Notes under the pieces: model-generated
What the model was told of the DNA's origin: nothing
Databases searched by the model: none
What the model saw: only the letters and a program-made list of their open reading frames with translations
Program-made: the position numbers and the translations under genes
Assembly: GCA_963575745.1 (NCBI GenBank)
Contig: CAUYUJ010017800.1
Coordinates: forward strand, 1-64,000
Direction: 5' to 3'
Length of the DNA: 64,000 nt
DNA from: Prorocentrum cordatum
Taxonomy: Eukaryota; Sar; Dinophyceae; Prorocentrales; Prorocentraceae
In this document: piece by piece, positions 1 through 11,591 of the stretch
Position numbering within the stretch: position 1 is the stretch's first letter
Layout of the letters: every line of letters starts with the position of its first letter

Positions 1-349
1 TTCGCGCTTGGCCCTGCTATCCGGGTTTTGGACGCTTACAATTGAAAGATATTTGACAATTCATTTTCAGAAAGCAGATTTTTCGCACCTGTAAACGAAT
101 ATGAGGGCCTCTCTGTCTTAATATGAGCTCTCCAGGCGCACTTTTACTATCAAAACACTTGGAGGAACCATCTTCGTATCGACATGAAAAAAATCATGTT
201 TTCTCTTTTTCGAGAAATGCTTCCAAAAGCCCTCTCTGTTGATACTGAGCACTCCTACGCGTGCTAGGAGCTCTACGAGGTTCCCGGCGGTGACCAGGTT
301 GACGGTTCACCGCCGGCGCCAGTTGGCTTCGAAAAAAAAGAACTGAACT
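1..349 (+). repeat. Beta-like repeat fragment ending in a hairpin tail
   Basis: The stretch starts with a junction motif (GCTATCCGGGTTTTGG at 15-30) that recurs near 48190. It then carries beta-type body sequence and ends with GAGCTCTACGAGGT plus the hairpin tail at about 268-322 (CCGGCGGTGA, loop, TCACCGCCGG). No left terminal repeat lies in the window, so this is a partial or edge-truncated unit. No credible gene is present. Confidence 0.6.
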
Positions 350-892
350 ACCTCGTAGAGCTCTTCGGCAAAGATGAGCTAAGAGGAATTCGGGCACAGG
401 GTGGAGCTAGTTAGCCGACCCGACGAAAAGAGACAATGTGATAACTTTGAGTCGGTTTTCTGAACTTTTTGCAGAGTTTTGAAATTCATTTAAGAAAAAA
501 GATTTTTGAGCGGTGAATAACAATATAAATTGAATTCTGAGAGCAGAAGGAGTCTGTAGCCCAGGTATTACTATCGGAAAATTTCCAGGAACAAACCATG
601 TACCACCACTTTTGCAGATGACGGTGGTTTCGTCAACTTAAATTGAGCTGTAGGCAGGCTATGGATGTCTCTCGCACACGAGGCGATCCTGAATGATCTG
701 ACGCATTCCAGTGGAAGCGCGAGGGTCTTCAAAATAGTTGCCTCAGGAGATATGGGCGGAACACCGTCTCTACGTGTGTCGAAAAATCTCAAGTTTTCGA
801 TTCTGTGTCGATTCTCTGCACTCTTACCAGTGAGAGGAGCTCTACGAGGTTCCCGGCGGTGACTAGGTTAACGGTTCACCGCCGGCGCCAGT
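350..892 (+). mobile_element. Beta repeat unit, short copy with both terminal repeats
   Basis: The left terminal repeat ACCTCGTAGAGCTC (350-363) is the exact inverse of GAGCTCTACGAGGT (837-850). The hairpin tail follows directly to about 892. The body is non-coding and about 490 bp, shorter than the roughly 1.1-kb beta copies further right. It looks like a non-autonomous inverted-repeat element; no transposase is encoded. Confidence 0.65.
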
Positions 893-1349
893 TAACCATT
901 CGTTTGAAGAAATCAGATTTTTGAGCTGAGCATTAGCATATAAGCTTCATTCTGATAGAAGATGAGCTCTGTACGAGTAGTTTTACTATCAGTTTACTTC
1001 CAGCAACCGACTTGATGTTAGAGCACTTTTGGACAATGTGCGAACTTTGGGTCAGTTGGACGAACTTTGTGAGAGATTTGAACATTCGTTTTGAGATCTG
1101 GTATTTTTTGCACCTGTAGTGGGTTATTTCGCGTTCGCGAATCAATTCTTAGGTCTGTAGGTGTAGTATTACTATCAAAACACTTGGCGAAACCGTCTTC
1201 GGGCAAAACATAAAGACACAAATTTTCGAGTTTTCTGGGATTCTCTTCCAGACTCTACCTGCAATTGTAACGAGCAGGGCCGTGCGAGAACAGAGCTCTA
1301 CGAGGGTTCCGGCGGTAACCTGGTTGACGGTTTACCGCCGGTCCCAGTT
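893..1349 (+). repeat. Beta-like repeat fragment with hairpin tail
   Basis: This is diverged beta-type sequence (ATATAA plus the TTTTACTATCA-type motif) that joins directly to the previous hairpin. It ends with GAGCTCTACGAG at 1293 and a hairpin variant whose left arm is CCGGCGGTAA and right arm TTACCGCCGG. No left terminal repeat is present, so it is 5' truncated. Confidence 0.55.
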
Positions 1350-2582
1350 CCGGCGCGCTGGAGAGCTAGTTGGCAAGAAAAATCTCGACGGACCTTTTGC
1401 TGACTTTTGCTCGGTTGAAAATTTCGTTCTCGAAATTTGACAATTCGTTAGAGCTCTAGTATTTTTTCCCATGATATTCGATCTCATTCCCGCTCGCCAT
1501 CTTGATCTCAGCTCGATCGGGTAACTTTGAAGGCCAAAAAGCGCACGGGCGGGAACGGCCCGTTCGAGTCATCTTGATACGCGCTATCGGTATTTTGTAC
1601 TTAACTCGAGCTGTAGGGAAGCTACAGAGCTGGTGAGCACAGCCATCGCACTCAGAATTATCACGCGCGTTCGCCTGTTCAATCGAGAGGTCTGAACTCG
1701 GTCTGCCAGCTGAGCTAGGTTCGCAAACCTATTTGTATTATTCGAGTCATCTTGATAGACACTCTCGGTTTTCTGTACTTAACTCGAGCTTTAGGGCAGC
1801 TACAGTGCTTGTAAGCACAGCTATCGCACTCAGAATCATCACGCGCGTTCGTCTGTTGAATCCAGAGGTCTGAACTCGGTCTGCTAGCCGAGCTAGGTTC
1901 GCAAACCTATCAGTATTATTGGAGTGATCTTGATAGACGCTCTCGGTTTTCTGTACTTAACTCGAGCTGTAGGGCAGCTACAGGGCTCATTGTGACAGAC
2001 ATCGCTGGGGAATTATCAGTCGCGTTCGTCTATCGTACCGAGAGCTCTGAACTCGGCCTGCTGCCCGAGCTAGGTTCGCGAAACTGTTCGTATTGTCTGA
2101 ATGATCTTGAGACATGCTCTGAATTTTCTGCACTCAACTCGTGCTGGGGAAGGGCTACAGTGCTGCAGGTCACATAAATCGATTTGCACACATCAGGCGC
2201 GTCTTTCGGTCGATTCCAGAGCTCGGAACTCGGTCTGCTGCTCGAACTAGGTTCGCAAACTATTATATTATTCGAATCGATACTGTCGGTTTTCTGCACT
2301 TAACTCGGGCTGTAGGGGGGCTTCAGTGCTGGGAATCACATGAGTGGATTCGCAGACATCAGACGCGCCCGCCTGTCGCATTCAGAGGTCTCAACTCGGT
2401 TTGATACTCGAACTGGGTTGCGAAACTGTTCGTTTTTTGTTAGCGTCATCTTGAGAGGTCTGAAATCGCTTGGGCTTAAAAAATAGTCGTTCTTTCGAGT
2501 TTTTTTCCACAGTATATATTGTCAGGGCTCTACGAGTCCCCCGGCGGTAAGAAAGGTTGACGGTTTACCGCCGGCGCCCAGT
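1350..2582 (+). mobile_element. Alpha repeat unit, 5' truncated, five 177-bp monomers
   Basis: It begins within the alpha head (TCCGGCGCGCTGGAGAGC) directly after a hairpin. It contains about five monomers of 170-180 bp, recognised by AACTCG followed by CTGTAG...CTACAG, GGCGCGTTCG and CTGAACTCGGTCTG. It ends in a slightly diverged right terminal repeat near 2526 and the hairpin tail to 2582. Non-coding. Confidence 0.7.
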
Positions 2583-2630
2583 CGGGCGCAGGGTGGAGCT
2601 AGTTGGCCGACCCGACCAAAAGAGACAATA
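2583..2630 (+). repeat. Beta head fragment
   Basis: The 48 bp match the beta 5' region (CGGGCGCAGGGTGGAGC, then GGCCGACCCGACC and AGAGACAAT). They are trapped between an alpha hairpin and the next alpha left terminal repeat. Beta copies elsewhere continue AGAGACAATGTGTTAACC, so this copy was cut at AGAGACAAT. Confidence 0.6.
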
Positions 2631-3880
2631 ACTCGTAGAGCTTCCCTTAGCTAGTTATAGCTGGAAGCTAAGAGTAATTCCGGCGCGCTGGAGAGCTAGT
2701 TGGCAAGAAAAATCTCGACGGAACTTTTGACGGCATTTGCTCGGTTGAAAATTTTGTTCTCGAAATTTGACAATTCGTTAGAGCTCTAGTATTTTTTTCC
2801 CGTGATATTCGATCTTATTCCCGCTCGCCATCTTGATCTCAGCTCGATCGGGTAACTTTGAAGGCCAAAAAGCACTGTGGCGGGAACGGCCGTTTCGAGT
2901 CATCTTGATACGCGCTGTCGGTTTTCTGAACATAACTCGAGCTCTAGGGCAGCTACAGAGCTGGTAAGCACAGCTAATGCATGCAGAATGATCAGGCGCG
3001 TTCGCCTCTTGAACCCAGAGGTCTGAACTCGGTCTGTTAGCCGAGCTAGGTCCGCAAACCTGTTTGTATTATTCGACTCAAGTTGATACACGTTGTCGGT
3101 ATTTTCTACTTAACTCGAGCTGTAGGTCAGCTACAGTGCTGGTAAGCACTCGTATCGCACTCAGAATGATGATACGCGTTCGTCTCTTGAATCTGTAGGT
3201 CTAAACTCGGTCTGCTAGCCGAGCTAGGTCCGCAAACCTATTCGTATTATTCGAGTCAACTTGATACGCGTTGTCGGTATTTTCTACTTAACTCGAGCTG
3301 TTGGGCAGCTACAGTGCTGGTAAGCACACCTATCGCACTCAGAATAATCAGGCGCGTTCGCCTGTTGAATCCAGAGCTCTGAAAAACTTCGGTCGTAGCG
3401 AGCTAGGTCGCAAACCTTTTCGTCGTATTATTCGAGTCACGTGATACGCGTTGTCGGTATTTTCTATTCAACTCGAGCTTTAGGGCAGCTACAGTGATGG
3501 TAAGCACACCTACCGCACTCAGAATCATCAGGCGCTCTCGGCTGTTGAATCGAGAGCTCTGAACTCGGTCTGCTGCGCGATCCAGAATCACGAAACTGTT
3601 CGTATTCTTCCAGTCATCTTGAGAGCTACTGTCGGCGTTCTGCACTAAATTCGGGCTGTAGGGAGGCTACAGGGCGGGTAATCAATGGGATCGATTCGGC
3701 GACATCAGACGCGCCCGTCTGTCGCATTCAGAGGTCTGAACTCAGTATGATACTCGAGTTCGCTCAAAAACTATTTCGCTCTGCTTTTTTCGAAAGTATA
3801 TGTTGTCAGGAAAAGCCTACGATTCCCCCGGCGGTAACAAAGGTGACGGTTTACCTTGACGGTTTACCGCGGCGCCCAGT
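2631..3880 (+). mobile_element. Alpha repeat unit with intact left terminus and degenerate right end
   Basis: The left terminal repeat ACTCGTAGAGCTTCC starts at 2631. Five 177-bp-type monomers follow. The right terminal repeat near 3809 is mutated (GGAAAAGCCTACGATT), and the hairpin tail contains a short internal duplication (TGACGGTTTACC occurs twice). It appears to be a decayed copy. Confidence 0.65.
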
Positions 3881-5095
3881 AAAGACCGCAGCGCCCCAGA
3901 GCTAGTTGGCAAGAAAAAATTCTCGACGGAACTTTTGGTTGAAAATTCTCGTTGAAAAAATTCGTTCTCGAAATTTGAAATTGTTAGAGATCTAGTATAT
4001 TTTTCCGTATTTTTTCCCGTGATATTCGATCTTATTTCCGCTCGCCATCTTGATCTCAGCTCGATCGGGTAACTTTGAAGGCAAAAAAGCGTCCCGGCGG
4101 GAACGGCCGTTTCGAATCATCTTGATACGCGCTGTCGGTTTTCTCAAGATAACTCGAGCTTCAGGACAACTACAGAGCTGGTGAGCACAGCTAATGCATT
4201 CAGAATGATCAGGCGCGTTCGCCTGTTGAACCAGAGGTCTGAACTCGGCTCTAGCCGAGCTAGGTTCCGCAAACCTATTCTCCGCAAACCTTTTTGTATT
4301 ATTCGAGTCAACTTGATACGCGTTGTCGGTATTTTCTACTTAACTCGAGCTGTAGGGCAGCTACAGTGCTGGTAAGCACTCGTATCGAACTCAGAATGAT
4401 CAGACGCGTTCGCCTGTTGAATCCATAGGTCTAAACTCGGTCTGCTAGCCGAGCTAGGTCCGCAAACCTATTCGTATTATTCGAGTCCACTTGATACGCG
4501 TTGTCGGTATTTTCTACTTAACTCGAGCTGTAGGGCAGCTACAGTGCTGGTAAGCACGCGTATTGTACTCAGAATTATCAGGCGCGTTCGCCTGTTGAAT
4601 CCAGAGCTCTGAACTCGGTCTGCTAGCCGAGCTAGGTCCGCAAACCTATTCGTACCATTCGAGTCAACTTGATATGCGTCGGTATTTTCTATTTAACTCG
4701 AGCTTTAGGGCGGCTACAGTGCTGGTGAGCACAGCTACCGCACTCAGAATCATCAGGCGCGTTTGCCTGTTGAATCGAGAGCTCTGAACTCGGTCTGCTG
4801 CGCGATCCAGAATCACGAAACCGTTCGTATTCTTCCAGTCATCTTGAGAGCTACTGTCGGCGTTCTGCACTAATTCGGGCTGTATGGAGGCTACAGGGCG
4901 GGTAATCAATGGGATCGATTCGGCGACATCAGACGCGCCCGTCTGTCGCATTCAGAGGTCTGAACTCAGTCTGATACTCGAGTTCGGCTCAAAAACTATT
5001 CGTTCTCTGCAATTTTTTCGACAGTATATGTTGTCAGGAAGCTCTACGAGTCCCCCGGCGGTAACAAAGGTTGACGGTTTACCGCCGGCGCCCAG
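3881..5095 (+). mobile_element. Alpha repeat unit, 5' truncated
   Basis: The unit starts inside the alpha head (CCAGAGCTAGTTGGCAAG) and has about five monomers of 177 bp. It ends in GGAAGCTCTACGAGT plus the hairpin tail (5032-5095). Small insertions and duplications mark it as diverged, for example a repeated CCGCAAACCT near 4270. Non-coding. Confidence 0.65.
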
Positions 5096-6127
5096 TTGGC
5101 CGACCCGATCAAAAGAGACAATGTGTTAACCTGGGGTTGGTTTTTGGAACATTGTGCAAGATTTGACAATTCGTTTTCATAAGTTGGATTTTTCCTACCT
5201 ACAATAAGCTATGGCGCATCTGCTGGTAAAATTTTCAGGGCTCTAGGGGCAATATTACAGTCAAAAGACTTGCAGGAACCGACTTTGCCTGCAGTGCAGT
5301 TTGGCAGGTGACGGTGGTTGGCTTTACTTAACTCGAGCTGTCAGCAAGCTACAGACCTCTCACGCACACCAGTCGATTCAGAATGATCTGGCGCGTCACA
5401 CTGGAAGCTCGAGAGTTCCTAGAAATGGCTGAGTCAGGAGTTATGATCGAAATACTGTCTCTATGTATGCGTGTTGCGAACGGTGTTTCGATGATAATTC
5501 GAGCTGAGTGCATGCTATGCATGCCAGGTACATTCCAATCGAAGTAGCGACATGCGAGACATCGAATGGGAGCCTCGAGAGTGCCCAAATTGATTAGAAT
5601 TTTCAAAATCAATGAAAAATATCGATTTGTACAATTTTGTATTTTTTGTGTCGGATGATTTTTTTCTAATTTATATCGATCTATGGGTGACCTAGAGAGT
5701 TCTGGTGCATTTTTGTCGACGCAGAGTGGTCTCGCGCTCTCACTGAGAGCGCGAGACTTCATATGAATAGCTTCGCTGGGAGTGAGAACTTTGGTCCAGC
5801 CGGCCGAGGCGGACAATGTGACAACTTTTGGGTGGTTTTGCAATTTTTTGAAAGATATTTGACAATTCATTTTAAAAAAGCAGATTTTTACTCCGAGCAT
5901 TGAGATATAAACTTCGTTCCCTGATCAGCTCGGCCATCTAGAGTCATTTTCAGCACCAGTTCACTTGAAGGAACCGACTTCATGTTGACTCCGAAAAAAT
6001 CTCAACTTGAAGTTTTTGTAGAAAAGCTCCCAGAAGCTCCCGCTTTGATGCTGAGCTTTCTCACGGATTCAAGGAGCTCTACGAGGTTCCCGGCGGTGAC
6101 CAGGTTGACGGTTCACCGCCGGCGCCA
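5096..6127 (+). mobile_element. Beta repeat unit, nearly full length
   Basis: The unit starts at TTGGCCGACCCGA directly after a hairpin, so the terminal 50 bp are missing. The body has one alpha-like monomer (AACTCGAGCTGTCAGC near 5331), an AT-rich centre, a perfect 13-bp-stem palindrome at 5729-5757, and the right terminus with hairpin from 6073. No coding sequence is credible. Confidence 0.7.
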
Positions 6128-6746
6128 TACCTCGTAGAGCTCTTCGACGAGATGAGCTAAGAGGAATTCGGGCGCAGGGTGGAGCTAGTTGGCATCGTTA
6201 GAGCTCTTCGACGAGATGAGCATAGAGGAATTTCGGCCGCAGTCAGGTGGAGTAGTTGGCCGACCCGACAAAAGAGAACAATGTGTTAACTGGTCGGTTT
6301 TTGAAAAACTTTGTGCAAGATTTGACAATTCGTTTTCAGAAAACGGATTTTTCTCACATACAGTAAGCTATGGCGCATCTGCTGGTAAAATTTTCAGGGC
6401 TCTAGGGGCAATATTACTGTCAAAAGACTTGCAGGAACCGACTTTGCCTGCAGTGCAGTTTAGCAGGTGACGGTGGTTGGCTTTACTAACTCGAGCTGTC
6501 AGCAAGCTACAGACCTCTCACGCACACCAGTCGATGCAGAATGACCTGGCGCGTCACACTGGAAGCTCGAGAGTTCCTAGAAATGGCTGAGTCAGGAGTT
6601 ATGCTCGAAATACTGTCTCTATGTATGCGTGTTGCGAATGGTGTTTCGATGATAACTCGAGCTGAGTGCATGCTATGCATGCCAGGTACATTCCAATCGA
6701 AGTAGCGACATGCGAGACATCGAATGGGAGCCTCGAGAGTGCCCAA
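6128..6746 (+). mobile_element. Beta repeat unit, left part, interrupted
   Basis: The left terminal repeat starts at 6129 and part of the head is repeated within 6128-6250 (TAGAGCTCTTCGACGAG twice). The body matches other beta copies up to GAGAGTGCCCAA at about 6746. There the match stops and a complete unit on the opposite strand begins. The right part resumes at 7845. Confidence 0.65.
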
Positions 6747-6754
6747 TGTGGAAC

Positions 6755-7844
6755 GGGCGCCGGCGGTGAACCGTCAATCTGGTCACCGCCGGGAACCTCG
6801 TAGAGCTCCTTGCATCCGTGAGAAAGCTCAGCATCAAAGCGGGAGCTTCTGGGAGCTTTTCTACAAAAACTTCAAGTTGAGATTTTTCGGAGTCAACATG
6901 AAGTCGGTTCCTTCAAGTGAACTGGTACTGAAAATGACTCTAGATGGCCGAGCTGATCAGGGAACGAAGTTTATATCTCAATGCTCGGAGTGAAAATCTG
7001 CTTTTTCAAAATGAATTGTCAAATATCTTTCAAAAAATTGCAAAACCACCCCAAAAGTTGTCACATTGTCCGCCTCGGCCGGCTGGACCAAAGTTCTCAC
7101 TCCCAGCGAAGCTATTCATATGAAGTCTCGCGCTCTCAGTGAGAGCGCGAGACCATTCTGCGTCGACAAAATGCACCAGAACTCTCTAGGTCACCCATAG
7201 ATCGATATAAATTAGAAAAAAAAACATCCGACACAAAAAATACAAAAGTGTACAAATCGATATTTTTCATTGATTTTGAAAATTCTAATCAATTTGGGCA
7301 CTCTCGAGGCTCCCATTCGATGTCTCGCATGTCGCTACTTCGATTGGAATGTACCTGGCATGCATAGCATGCACTCAGCTCGAGTTATCATCGAAACACC
7401 GTTCGCAACACGCATACATAGAAACAGTATTTCGCATAACTCCTGACTCAGCCATTTCTAGAAACTCTCGAGCTTCCAGTGTGACGTGCCAGATCATTCT
7501 GCATCGACTGGTGTGCGTGAGAGGTCTGCAGCTTGCTGACAGCTCGAGTTAAGTAAAGCCAACCACCGTCACCTGCCAAACTGCACTGCAGGCAAAGTCG
7601 GTTCCTGCAAGTCTTTTGACAGTAATATTGCCCCTAGAGCCCTGAAAATTTTACCAGCAGGTGCGCCATAGCTTACTGTATGTGAGAAAAATCCGTTTTC
7701 TGAAAACGAATTGTCAAATCTTGCACAAAGTTTCAAAAACCGACCCCAGGTTAACACATTGTCTCTTTTGGTCGGGTCGGCCAACTAGCTCCACCCTGCG
7801 CCCGAATTCCTCTTAGCTCATCTCGTCGAAGAGCTCTACGAGGT
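6755..7844 (-). mobile_element. Beta repeat unit on the minus strand, inserted inside another beta
   Basis: Read on the minus strand, this copy runs from left terminal repeat ACCTCGTAGAGCTC (7844-7831) through the complete body to the right terminal repeat and hairpin tail (6809-6755). Both flanks are beta sequence in plus orientation. The inverted segment therefore includes the terminal repeats and the hairpin together, which supports treating them as one mobile unit. It forms a large palindrome with 6180-6746. Confidence 0.7.
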
Positions 7845-8301
7845 ATTTTCAAAATCAATGAAAAATATCGATTTGTACAATTTTGTATTTTTTGTGTCGG
7901 ATGATTTTTTTTCTAATTTATATCGATCTATGGGTGACCTAGAGAGTTCTGGTGCGTTTGTCGTTGGTCGACCCGGCCGAGGCGGACAAAGTGGTAACTT
8001 TTGGGTGGTTTTGCGATTTTTTGAAAGATATTTGACCATTCATTTTGAGAAAGCAGATTTTTACGCCGAGTATTGGCATATAAACTTCCCTCTAACAGCA
8101 GCTCAGCTCTCTCGATGCATTTTTACAGGAGCTGACTTCCAGGAACTAAGCGAATATGAAAATCGAAAAAATCGAACTTCAAGATTTTTGAAAAATCTGA
8201 ATTTTTTGACTCTGTGTCGATTCTCTGCACTCTTACCAGTGAGAGGAGCTCTACGAGGTTCCCGGCGGTGACCAGGTTGACGGTTCACCGCCGGCGCCAG
8301 T
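7845..8301 (+). mobile_element. Beta repeat unit, right part after the inverted insertion
   Basis: Beta body sequence resumes at ATTTTCAAAATCAATG. About 10 bp of the uninterrupted sequence are missing at the junction. The last 250 bp differ from the main beta type (GAACTTCAAGATTTTTG, CTTACCAGTGAGAGG) and match the end of the 350-892 copy. The hairpin tail lies at 8246-8301. Confidence 0.55.
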
Positions 8302-9337
8302 TGGCCGACCCGACCAAAAAGAGACAATGTGTTAACCTGGGGTCGGCTTTTTGAAACTTACTCGTAGAGCTCTTCGACGAGATGAGCTAAGAGGAATTCG
8401 GGCGCAGGGTGGAGCTAGTTGGCCGACCCGACCAAAAGAGACAATGTGTTAACCTGGGGTCGGTTTTTGAAACTTTGTGCAAGATTTGACAATTCGTTTT
8501 CAGAAAACGGATTTTTCTCACATACAGTAAGCTATGGCGCACCTGCTGGTAAAATTTTCAGGGCTCTAGGGGCAATATTACTGTCAAAAGACTTGCAGGA
8601 ACCGACTTTGCCTGCAGTGCAGTTTGGCAGGTGACGGTGGTTGGCTTTACTTAACTCGAGCTGTCAGCAAGCTACAGACCTCTCACGCACACCAGTCGAT
8701 GCAGAATGATCTGGCGCGTCACACTGGAAGCTCGAGAGTTCCTAGAAATGGCTGAGTCAGGAGTTATGCTCGAAATACTGTCTCTATGTATGCGTGTTGC
8801 GAACGGTGTTTCGATGATAACTCGAGCTGAGTGCATGCTATGCATGCCAGGTACATTCCAATCGAAGTAGCGACATGCGAGACATCGAATGGGAGCCTCG
8901 AGAGTGCCCAAATTGATTAGAATTTTCAAAATCAATGAAAAATATCGATTTGTACAATTTTGTATTTTTTGTGTCGGATGATTTTTTTTCTAATTTATAT
9001 CGATCTATGGGTGACCTAGAGAGTTCTGGTGCATTTTTGTCGACGCAGAATGGTCTCGCGCTCTCACTGAGAGCGCGAGACTTCATATGAATAGCTTCGC
9101 TGGGAGTGAGAACTTTGGTCCAGCCGGCCGAGGCGGACAATGTGACAACTTTTGGGTGGTTTTGCAATTTTTTGAAAGATATTTGACAATTCATTTTGAA
9201 AAAGCAGATTTTTACTCCGAGCATTGAGATATAAACTTCGTTCCCTGATCAGCTCGGCCATCTAGAGTCATTTTCAGTACCAGTTCACTTGAAGGAACCG
9301 ACTTCATGTTGACTCCGAAAAAATCTCAACTTGAAGT
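8302..9337 (+). mobile_element. Beta head fragment plus interrupted beta unit
   Basis: Positions 8302-8358 are a beta head fragment. A new left terminal repeat (ACTCGTAGAGCTC) starts at 8360. The body is nearly identical to 5096-6100, including the GTCTCGCGCTCTC palindrome at about 9053. It stops at CAACTTGAAGT (9337), where another beta left terminal repeat begins. Confidence 0.65.
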
Positions 9338-10581
9338 ACCTCGTAGAGCTCTTCGACGAGATGAGCTAAGAGGAATTCGGGCGCAGGGTGGAGCTAGTTG
9401 GCCGACCCGACCAAAAGAGACAATGTGTTAACCTGGGGTCGGTTTTTGAAACTTTGTGCAAGATTTGACAATTCGTTTTCAGAAAGTTTTGTAGAAAAGC
9501 TCCCAGAAGCTCCCGCTTTGATGCTGAGCTTTCTCACGGATTCAAGGAGCTCTACGAGGTTCCCGGCGGTGACCAGGTTGACGGTTCACCGCCGGCGCCA
9601 GTTGTGCAAGATTTGACAATTCGTTTTCAGAAAACGGATTTTTCTCACATACAGTAAGCTATGGCGCACCTGCTGGTAAAATTTTCAGGGCTCTAGGGGC
9701 AATATTACTGTCAAAAGACTTGCAGGAACCGACTTTGCCTGCAGTGCAGTTTGGCAGGTGACGGTGGTTGGCTTTACTTAACTCGAGCTGTCAGCAAGCT
9801 ACAGACCTCTCACGCACACCAGTCGATGCAGAATGATCTGGCGCGTCAAACTGGAAGCTCGAGAGTTCCTAGAAATGGCTGAGTCAGGAGTTATGCTCGA
9901 AATACTGTCTCTATGTATGCGTGTTGCGAACGGTGTTTCGATGATAACTCGAGCTGAGTGCATGCTATGCATGCCAGGTACATTCCAATCGAAGTAGCGA
10001 CATGCGAGACATCGAATGGGAGCCTCGAGAGTGCCCAAAATGATTAGAAAATTTTCAAAATCAATGAACAATATCGATTTGTACAATTTTGTATTTTTTG
10101 TGTCGGATGATTTTTTTTCTAATTTATATCGATCTATGGGTGACCTAGAGAGTTCTGGTGCATGTTTGTCGACGCAGAATGGTCTCGCGCTCTCACTGAG
10201 AGCGCGAGACTTCATATGAATAGCTTCGCTGGAGTGAGAACTTTGGTCCAGCCGGCCGAGGCGGACAATGTGACAACTTTTGGGTGGTTTTGCAATTTTT
10301 TGAAAGATATTTGACAATTCATTTTGAAAAAGCAGATTTTTACTCCGAGCATTGAGATATAAACTTCGTTCCCTGATCAGCTCGGCCATCTAGAGTCATT
10401 TTCAGTACCAGTTCACTTGAAGGAACCGACTTCATGTTGACTCCGAAAAAATCTCAACTTGAAGTTTTTGTAGAAAAGCTCCCAGAAGCTCCCGCTTTGA
10501 TGCTGAGCTTTCTCACGGATTCAAGGAGCTCTACGAGGTTCCCGGCGGTGACCAGGTTGACGGTTCACCGCCGGCGCCAGT
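9338..10581 (+). mobile_element. Beta repeat unit, complete but split by a tail-only insertion
   Basis: The left terminal repeat ACCTCGTAGAGCTC starts at 9338. The head is interrupted at 9486-9602 by a second copy of the beta 3' tail. The remaining body, the palindrome near 10183 and the right terminus with hairpin (10526-10581) follow. It is nearly identical to neighbouring beta copies, so amplification is recent. Confidence 0.65.
9486..9602 (+). repeat. Isolated beta 3' tail with hairpin, flanked by a 31-bp duplication
   Basis: A 117-bp piece comprises only the last part of beta (from GTTTTGTAGAAAAGC through the right terminal repeat to the hairpin end). It sits inside a beta head. The same 31 bp (TGTGCAAGATTTGAC to CAGAAA) occur at 9455-9485 and 9603-9633 on its two sides. 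Confidence 0.6.
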
Positions 10582-11591
10582 TCCGGGGCGCTGGAGAGCT
10601 AGTTGGCAAGAAAAATCTCGACGGAACTTTGGTGACTTTTGCTCGGTTGAAAATTTTGTTCTCGAAATTTGACAATTCGTTAGAGCTCTAGTATTTTTTC
10701 CCGTGATATTCGATCTTATTCCCGCTCGCCATCTTGATCTCAGCTCGATCGGGTAACTTTGAAGGCCAAAAAGCACTCTGGCGGGATCGGCCGTTTCGAG
10801 CCATCTTAATATGCGCTGACGGTTTTCTGAAGATAACTCGAGCTCTAGGGCAGCTACAGAGCTGGTAAGCACAGTAACGCATGCAGAATGATCAGGCGCG
10901 TTCGCCTGTTGAACCCAGAGGTCTGAACTCGGTCTGTCAGCCGAGCTAGGTTCGCAAACCTGTTTGTATTATTCGAGTCAACTCGATACGCGTTGTCGGT
11001 ATTTTCTACTTAACTCGAGCTGTAGGGCAGCTACAGTGCTGGTAAGCACTGCTATCGCATTCAGAATGATCAGACGCATTCGCCTGTCGAATCCATAGGT
11101 CTGAACTCGGTCTGCTAGCTGAGCTAGGTCCGCAAACCTATTCGTGTTATTCGAGTGAACTTGATACGCGTTGTCGGTATTTTATACTTAACTCGAGCTG
11201 TAGGGCAGCTACAGTGCTGGTAAGCACAGCTACCCCACTCAGAATCATCAGGCGCGTTCGCCTGTTGAATCCAGAGCTCTGAACTCGGTCTGTTGCGCGA
11301 TCCAGAATCACGAAACTGTTCGTTCTTCCAGTCATCTTGAGAGCTACTGTCGGCGTTCTGCACTCAATTCGGGCTGTAGGGAGGCTGCAGGGCGGGTATT
11401 TAGAGGCATCGATTCGGAGACATCAGACGCGTCCATCTGTCGCATTTAGAGGTCTGAACTCGGTCTGATACTCGAGTTGGGCTGAAAAACTATTCGTTCT
11501 CTGCAATTTTTTCCGACAGTATATGTTGTCAGGAAGCTCTACGAGTCCCCCGGCGGTAACAAAGGTTGACGGTTTACCGCCGGCGCCCAGT
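10582..11591 (+). mobile_element. Alpha repeat unit with four monomers
   Basis: It starts at TCCGGGGCGCTGGAGAGC directly behind a beta hairpin. Monomers start near 10828, 11010, 11190 and 11368. The right terminal repeat GGAAGCTCTACGAGT is at 11532-11546 and the hairpin tail ends at 11591. One monomer fewer than most alpha copies. Non-coding. Confidence 0.7.

Noticed and set aside
268-322. Hairpin tails as integron attC sites
   Set aside because: The cassette-like order is suggestive, but there is no integron integrase, the bodies are non-coding, and the setting is eukaryotic.
279-322. The hairpin tail as a tiny intron (GAG-GT...CAG)
   Set aside because: At 43-46 bp with a strong stem it is shorter than normal spliceosomal introns, and it does not interrupt any coding sequence.
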